64,000 nucleotides of DNA from Pseudomonas sp. 30_B (lineage in GTDB: Bacteria; Pseudomonadota; Gammaproteobacteria; Pseudomonadales; Pseudomonadaceae), in contig NZ_JAFGYY010000001.1 in the NCBI RefSeq assembly GCF_017491605.1, positions 310,001-374,000 on the forward strand, written 5' to 3'. The notes beneath the pieces are model-generated. The model ran no database searches, was not told the origin of the DNA, and saw only the letters and a program-made list of their open reading frames with translations. Below, one piece after another: positions 59,593 to 64,000 of this stretch. The stretch's first letter is position 1; every line of letters starts with the position of its first letter. The translations under genes were made by a program, and so were the position numbers.

Positions 59593-59895
59593 ATGAGTCG
59601 TCCTTTCTCCCGGGCACAGCTGACCGCCGTGCTCAGCCAGCTTTCGGAAACCGACGTGAAGACCGTGAGCGAGCTGAGTGGCAACCGTGAGCGGAACCTG
59701 TTGGTCATTCGTGAACTGTTCCGACAGGGGCTGATCAGCGGCGTGCTGATCGATGATCCTTTTGGCGCCGCAGACGATGATGGTCCCCTGCTTTACAGCG
59801 CCGAACGTTTGCGGGTTCGCCGCAGGCAAGGGGCGGCCGCTGTCGAGGAGGTGATCGACGCCCAGCCGGCCGTCTGGGCAGCTTTGGTCGTCTAG
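59593..59895 (+). CDS. Hypothetical protein, 100 aa, helical with HTH-like start
   Basis: A 100-aa protein that I do not recognise. Residues 5-50 look like a three-helix unit (RAQLTAVLSQLSETDVKTVSELSGNRERNLLVIRELFRQG), perhaps a degenerate winged helix. The acidic loop DDPFGAADDDGP and a basic segment (RLRVRRRQG) follow. CCGGAGTTCACC is a clear ribosome site. It lies between yceH and the polysaccharide genes, 498 bp upstream of wecB. No signal peptide or membrane helix. Confidence 0.7.
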   Translation: MSRPFSRAQLTAVLSQLSETDVKTVSELSGNRERNLLVIRELFRQGLISGVLIDDPFGAADDDGPLLYSAERLRVRRRQGAAAVEEVIDAQPAVWAALVV

Positions 59896-60395
59896 CCTTC
59901 TCTCCTCGCGCAGCTTTCCTGCCCCCCGGTATGCCGGCCCTTTCTACGGCGGACCGATACACCCGCAAGCGAACTCGTAGCTTTGCCTCGGAGGCGCTGG
60001 CGGCATACCTTTCACGACCTGCATCGGTCCGTGCCTTGGCGGTTTCTTCGCCGCTCAAGCCTGTCGATCCCCCTCGGAATCAGCGTCGTCGCCCTACGAT
60101 CTTCCTGTCGTTTTTCCAGCACCTCTCATCAGGTCATGTCAGAAAATTCTGCTGCGATCTGACGATTAATGAGCTGATTGGTGAGGTATCCGCCGGCAGT
60201 TCTTCGAGTCGAAAAATCTGACACTGCGCACCTCGTTTGCATGCCCGCCTCGCGCGGGCATGCCTGGCTCTGCGAGCGCTCTTCCCTTCCGTTTTCACCG
60301 CACTGCTTCGCATCGGAGTCCGTGCTGATAGGAGGGCGATCAGCGTTACGTGAGCCGGAAGTCTCGATCAATTGACTGGGTGGAAGGTGCGTTCA
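59896..60395. other. 500-bp leader region of the polysaccharide gene cluster
   Basis: No supported gene. The right half has lower G+C and stop codons in all frames. A strong hairpin (GCATGCCCGC/GCGGGCATGC, 60239-60265) lies about 130 bp before wecB. No JUMPStart or ops element was recognised. It probably holds the operon promoter. Confidence 0.6.
60239..60265 (+). terminator. Hairpin in the leader of the wecBC cluster
   Basis: GCATGCCCGC and GCGGGCATGC form a 10-bp stem with a short loop. It is not followed by a T tract. It may be an old terminator or an antitermination/leader element. Confidence 0.45.
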
Positions 60396-61550
60396 ATGCC
60401 GATCAAGGTTCTCAGCGTCTTTGGAACTCGGCCAGAGGCCATCAAGATGGCGCCGCTGGTCCAGGCATTGTCGGCAGACCCCCGTTTCGATGCGCGTGTC
60501 TGCGTGACCGGACAGCACCGCCAGATGCTCGATCAGGTACTCGATCTGTTCGAACTGGTCCCCGATTACGACCTTTCCATCATGAAGGCCAACCAGGACC
60601 TGAATGACGTCACGGCTGCCATCCTGCAGGGGCTAGGGCCGGTGCTCAGGGATTTCAAACCGGAAGTGCTGCTGGTGCATGGCGACACCGCGACGACCTT
60701 CGCTGCCAGTCTTGCCGCGTATTACCAGCAGATTCCGGTAGGGCACGTGGAAGCCGGTCTGCGAACCAGCAACCTGTATTCCCCATGGCCCGAAGAGGGA
60801 AACCGTCGCCTGACGGGAACGCTGGCGGCCATACATTTCGCGCCTACCGACGTCTCCCGCGACAACCTTCTGCGTGAGGGCGTGCCCTCCGCTCGGATCC
60901 ATGTCACTGGCAACACGGTCATCGACGCATTGCTGGACGTGGTGAAAAAGCTCGACTGCGGTATGTCGGGGGGGCGGGAGTGGCTACAGGAGCAGTTTGC
61001 ATTCCTGCGGCCACAGCGTCGCATCGTTCTGGTCACGGGGCACCGCCGCGAGAACTTCGGCCGCGGTTTCGAGGAAATCTGCAAGGCGCTGGTGACGACG
61101 GCTACAAGGTTCCCGGACCTGGAAATCGTCTATCCGGTGCACCTGAATCCGAACGTGCGGGGCCCCGTCAATCGGCTATTGGCGGGTATCGACAACATCC
61201 ACCTGATCGAGCCTCTGGATTATCTGCCGTTCGTGTACTTGATGAGTCGCTCGCATCTGATCCTCACCGACTCGGGCGGCATTCAGGAAGAAGCGCCCTC
61301 GCTGGGCAAGCCGGTTCTGGTCATGCGAGACACCACCGAGCGGCCCGAAGCGGTAGCCGCCGGCACCGTCAGACTGGTGGGTGCCGATGCCCGAAGCATC
61401 TCCGAAAACCTCCATCAACTGCTGACGGATGACGCGGCCTATTGCGCCATGAGTTTTGCCCACAACCCCTACGGTGATGGCCACGCCTGCGAAAGGATCC
61501 TCGACGCGTTGGCCGGTCTGCGTAACGACAATCTGAAAGGTGCTGCATGA
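60396..61550 (+). CDS. wecB: UDP-N-acetylglucosamine 2-epimerase (non-hydrolysing), WecB-type
   Basis: A 384-aa enzyme of glycosyltransferase-B fold that interconverts UDP-GlcNAc and UDP-ManNAc. [11 protein letters not shown] at 8-18 is the family start. [33 protein letters not shown] and [29 protein letters not shown] are the conserved active-site and UDP-binding segments. GGAAGGTGCGTTCA precedes the ATG at 60396. The following gene overlaps it by 4 nt and makes UDP-ManNAcA, so the pair supplies that sugar to a surface polysaccharide. Confidence 0.95.
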   Translation: MPIKVLSVFGTRPEAIKMAPLVQALSADPRFDARVCVTGQHRQMLDQVLDLFELVPDYDLSIMKANQDLNDVTAAILQGLGPVLRDFKPEVLLVHGDTATTFAASLAAYYQQIPVGHVEAGLRTSNLYSPWPEEGNRRLTGTLAAIHFAPTDVSRDNLLREGVPSARIHVTGNTVIDALLDVVKKLDCGMSGGREWLQEQFAFLRPQRRIVLVTGHRRENFGRGFEEICKALVTTATRFPDLEIVYPVHLNPNVRGPVNRLLAGIDNIHLIEPLDYLPFVYLMSRSHLILTDSGGIQEEAPSLGKPVLVMRDTTERPEAVAAGTVRLVGADARSISENLHQLLTDDAAYCAMSFAHNPYGDGHACERILDALAGLRNDNLKGAA

Positions 61551-62785
61551 GTTTCACAAGGATTTCGGTGATCGGCCTTGGCTACATTGGCCTTCCCACG
61601 GCAGCGGTATTCGCTGCGCGCAAGAAGACGGTGATCGGGGTGGATGTCAACCAGCACGCCGTGGAGACGATCAACCGGGGAGGCATCCATATCGTCGAGC
61701 CCGAGCTCGATATGGTTGTGCATGCGGCTGTCTCCGAGGGCTACCTTCGCGCCACGACGACGCCGGAGCCCGCCGACGCATTCCTGATTGCGGTTCCGAC
61801 GCCGTTCAAGGAAGACCACGAGCCCGATCTTCGTTACATCGAGAGTGCGAGCAAGGCCATCGCCCCGGTACTGAAAGCCGGCGATCTGGTGGTGCTCGAA
61901 TCCACCTCGCCGGTGGGCGCTACCGAACAGATGGCGCAGTGGTTGGCCGAGGCGCGTCCGGACCTGACCTTCCCGGCTACCCACGGCGAGCATTCGGACA
62001 TCCGCATCGCCCATTGCCCCGAACGAGTCCTACCGGGGCATGTACTGCGCGAGCTGGTCGAGAATGACCGCATTATCGGCGGCTTGACGCAGAAGTGCTC
62101 GGCAGCGGCGGTGCGGCTGTACAAGACCTTCGTCGAGGGCGAGTGCATCGTGACTGACGCGCGCACTGCCGAAATGTGCAAGCTCACGGAGAACAGCTTC
62201 CGGGACGTGAATATCGCCTTTGCCAATGAGCTGTCGATCATTTGCGACAAGCTGGGCATCGATGTGTGGGAGTTGATTCGTTTGGCCAACCATCACCCTC
62301 GGGTGAACATTCTCCGCCCGGGGCCGGGTGTGGGTGGTCACTGCATCGCGGTCGACCCTTGGTTCATCGTCAGCAAGACACCGGACGAGGCACGACTGAT
62401 CCGCTGTGCCCGCAACGTCAATGACCACAAGCCGGAGCTTGTCGTCAGCCAACTGAAAGCCGCGGCCGAGGCTCGTGACAGTCAGGAAATCTACTGCCTG
62501 GGGGCTGCCTTCAAGGCCGACATCGACGACCTGCGCGAAAGCCCTGCGTTGGGGGTCGTCCAGCGTCTGCTGGAGGACGGCTTCGAAGTCAGGCTGGTTG
62601 AGCCGAACATCGAGGCGTTGCCCGGTTCGCTGCGCCATGACCGCTGCGAGTTGGTGAGTTTCGACCAGTTGCTCGCGAAAGGCCGGAGCGCGCTGATCGC
62701 CGTGCTGGTTCCGCACAAGGAGTTCAGAGGTTCGGAAGCGTTGCGCGATCTGCAGCCGCTGGACTTCTGTGGCGCCCTCAACTGA
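61547..62785 (+). CDS. wecC: UDP-N-acetyl-D-mannosamine dehydrogenase, WecC-type
   Basis: A 412-aa NAD-dependent UDP-sugar dehydrogenase. The N-terminal Rossmann motif is [16 protein letters not shown]. The catalytic Cys region is [16 protein letters not shown], and [16 protein letters not shown] belongs to the C-terminal UDP-binding domain. It oxidises UDP-ManNAc twice to UDP-ManNAcA. The start overlaps the epimerase stop (ATGA). It is followed 13 bp later by an FkbM methyltransferase gene that is open at the window edge, so a polysaccharide operon continues to the right. Confidence 0.95.
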   Translation: MSFTRISVIGLGYIGLPTAAVFAARKKTVIGVDVNQHAVETINRGGIHIVEPELDMVVHAAVSEGYLRATTTPEPADAFLIAVPTPFKEDHEPDLRYIESASKAIAPVLKAGDLVVLESTSPVGATEQMAQWLAEARPDLTFPATHGEHSDIRIAHCPERVLPGHVLRELVENDRIIGGLTQKCSAAAVRLYKTFVEGECIVTDARTAEMCKLTENSFRDVNIAFANELSIICDKLGIDVWELIRLANHHPRVNILRPGPGVGGHCIAVDPWFIVSKTPDEARLIRCARNVNDHKPELVVSQLKAAAEARDSQEIYCLGAAFKADIDDLRESPALGVVQRLLEDGFEVRLVEPNIEALPGSLRHDRCELVSFDQLLAKGRSALIAVLVPHKEFRGSEALRDLQPLDFCGALN

Positions 62786-62798
62786 CCGGGCGGCCACG

Positions 62799-64000
62799 AT
62801 GTACGCCGAAGCAGCCATCCGTCTCGTACACGACCCAGTCCGTAAAGTGGCCGCCCTGATTGTGGGTGAGCACCGATACAGCCTGTTCCTGCCTCACTGC
62901 GAGACGGATTACATCCAGAGGAAGATCGTTACCGAGCAGCGTCCGTACGAGCTATCGATGCTGGAGGACATGGGCCGGCGCGTGCGCGCGGATGACCTTG
63001 TTCTGGATATCGGTGCGAACGTCGGAAATCACACGCTGTATCTGGCGGCCGTTGCGGGGTGCCAGGTCATCGCGTTCGAGCCCAATCAGGAGCTGGTTGG
63101 CGCCCTGTCGGCCGGTATCGAAATGAACGGGCTCTCCGAGCGTGTGGCCGTCAGGGGCCTCGCAGTGGGCGAGACCGAAGCACAAGGACATTTCGAGCGG
63201 GCGATTCCGGAGAACCTCGGTGCGCAGCGCATCGTGCTGGGGGACGGCGACATCGAAATCGTTGCCCTGGATGAACTGCACTTCGATCACGCGGTGAAGC
63301 TGCTGAAGATCGATGTCGAAGGCATGGAAATGTCCGTACTGCGCGGGGCCGAGCAACTGCTGCATAGGGACCGTCCGCTGATCTATGTCGAGTGCCTCTC
63401 CAAGGATGAATTCCTTGCGGTTGCGGACTGGTTGCAGGCTCGGGGGTACAGCTACCTGGAGACGTTCAACGCCAGCCCCACGCACCTGTTCCTGCCCAGT
63501 GAGCAGGTTGCTGGCGGGCAGCGTCTCGCTCGTTCGCGGCGCAAGAAGGTGCTGGATGCCTATCGTGCTGCCGAGCAGCGGCAAGCGGCCCGGCGCTCTT
63601 CTGAAAAGACTCCAACCTTGTCGCGAGCTGCGAAGAGAGAGACTGGTCCGTCGAGTCGGCGAATTGTCGAGGAGGGGTTGCCTGTCGAGGCGATCCAACC
63701 GGAAACCAAGGCATTGCCGTCTGACTGTCTGGCGGTCAACGACAACGAGCCTCAGCTGATTAAGGAAAGGATTTCGCAATTGGATTCGAAGCTTGCGATA
63801 GCCGAAGTGGTGGTGCCCGCCGTCAAGCCGAGCTTGGCTGCAACCCAGGAAGATGCGTGGGGTACCAACGACCTCACGGCGGCTCTACATGGGGAAATCG
63901 TCTCCCTTCAGGCTGAACTGCAGGTACGGCAGCAGGCCGAGCAGATGCTGACCAGGCAACTTTCCGCCGCGCAGCAACAAATCATTCTTGAGCAGAGCCG
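62799..64000 (+). CDS. FkbM family methyltransferase with C-terminal coiled coil, partial
   Basis: An open frame of 400 codons that runs off the window. Residues about 60-215 are an FkbM SAM methyltransferase: DIGANVGNHTLYL at 70-82, AFEPNQELV, and LLKIDVEGMEM at 168-178. Residues 230-330 are a Pro/Ser/Arg-rich linker. From about 341 a Gln/Glu/Leu-rich coiled coil begins (LQAELQVRQQAEQMLTRQL) and is still open at the edge. Such fusions, like WbdD-type proteins, can cap or measure polysaccharide chains, and large FkbM-coiled-coil-glycosyltransferase proteins are also known. ATG at 62799 follows a weak ribosome site. Confidence 0.85.
   Translation, partial: MYAEAAIRLVHDPVRKVAALIVGEHRYSLFLPHCETDYIQRKIVTEQRPYELSMLEDMGRRVRADDLVLDIGANVGNHTLYLAAVAGCQVIAFEPNQELVGALSAGIEMNGLSERVAVRGLAVGETEAQGHFERAIPENLGAQRIVLGDGDIEIVALDELHFDHAVKLLKIDVEGMEMSVLRGAEQLLHRDRPLIYVECLSKDEFLAVADWLQARGYSYLETFNASPTHLFLPSEQVAGGQRLARSRRKKVLDAYRAAEQRQAARRSSEKTPTLSRAAKRETGPSSRRIVEEGLPVEAIQPETKALPSDCLAVNDNEPQLIKERISQLDSKLAIAEVVVPAVKPSLAATQEDAWGTNDLTAALHGEIVSLQAELQVRQQAEQMLTRQLSAAQQQIILEQS

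Noticed and set aside
59896..60395. JUMPStart/ops antitermination element before wecB
   Set aside because: The GGCGGTAGC core was looked for and not found.

Overview
The window reads as a chromosomal segment of a high-G+C Pseudomonas, probably of the P. aeruginosa group. The reasons are very high G+C in third codon positions, several classes of palindromic intergenic repeats typical of pseudomonads, and a block from about 37.5 to 45.8 kb (ferredoxin reductase, mscL, radA, mapZ, DUF3015, cstA, a YbdD-like protein, a CobW-type GTPase) whose order matches, from memory, the P. aeruginosa PAO1 stretch PA4615 to PA4604. No transposase, integrase, phage gene, CRISPR array, rRNA or tRNA was seen. Almost all of it is protein-coding.

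1-10.5 kb: a minus-strand run (partial DsrE-like gene, GNAT acetyltransferase, two paralogous DUF4136 lipoproteins, the tRNA methyltransferase CmoM, a MazG-like pyrophosphohydrolase). Next comes a fatty-acyl module: a two-hotdog MaoC dehydratase, an AraC regulator, a 451-aa FabG4-type ketoreductase and a thiolase, with an EF-hand protein inside it. An Lrp regulator divergent from an EamA exporter follows. 10.6-23.3 kb: sulfur and osmolyte genes. These are a DszC/acyl-CoA-dehydrogenase-like protein, tauABCD for taurine, an OPT transporter, the choline transporter BetT behind a small ORF and a structured leader, and a minus-strand operon metQ-like / cystathionine enzyme / unusual AAA+ protein.

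23.8-34.3 kb: cyanide-insensitive quinol oxidase (cioAB plus a 49-aa DUF2474 protein) behind a near-consensus ANR box, an MFS exporter, and a periplasmic molybdenum hydroxylase (Mo, 2Fe-2S and triheme cytochrome subunits) followed by its maturation genes xdhC and a MobA-like nucleotidyltransferase. 34.5-45.8 kb: a hydrolase, a VapBC toxin-antitoxin pair, rlmG and the conserved core block.

46-58.7 kb: an accessory catabolic island. A GntR/FCD regulator diverges from a polyamine-type ABC transporter operon. Two amidohydrolases follow (one lacks the usual first metal-binding His pair), then an APC permease, a KauB/PuuC-like aldehyde dehydrogenase, a FadR-type regulator and a free-standing Cache-domain protein. 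Together they look like uptake, hydrolysis and oxidation of an unidentified amine or amide, and this is the best candidate for an undescribed system. 58.8-64 kb: YceH, a small hypothetical protein, then the start of a cell-surface polysaccharide locus (wecB, wecC, and an FkbM methyltransferase joined to a coiled coil that runs off the window).
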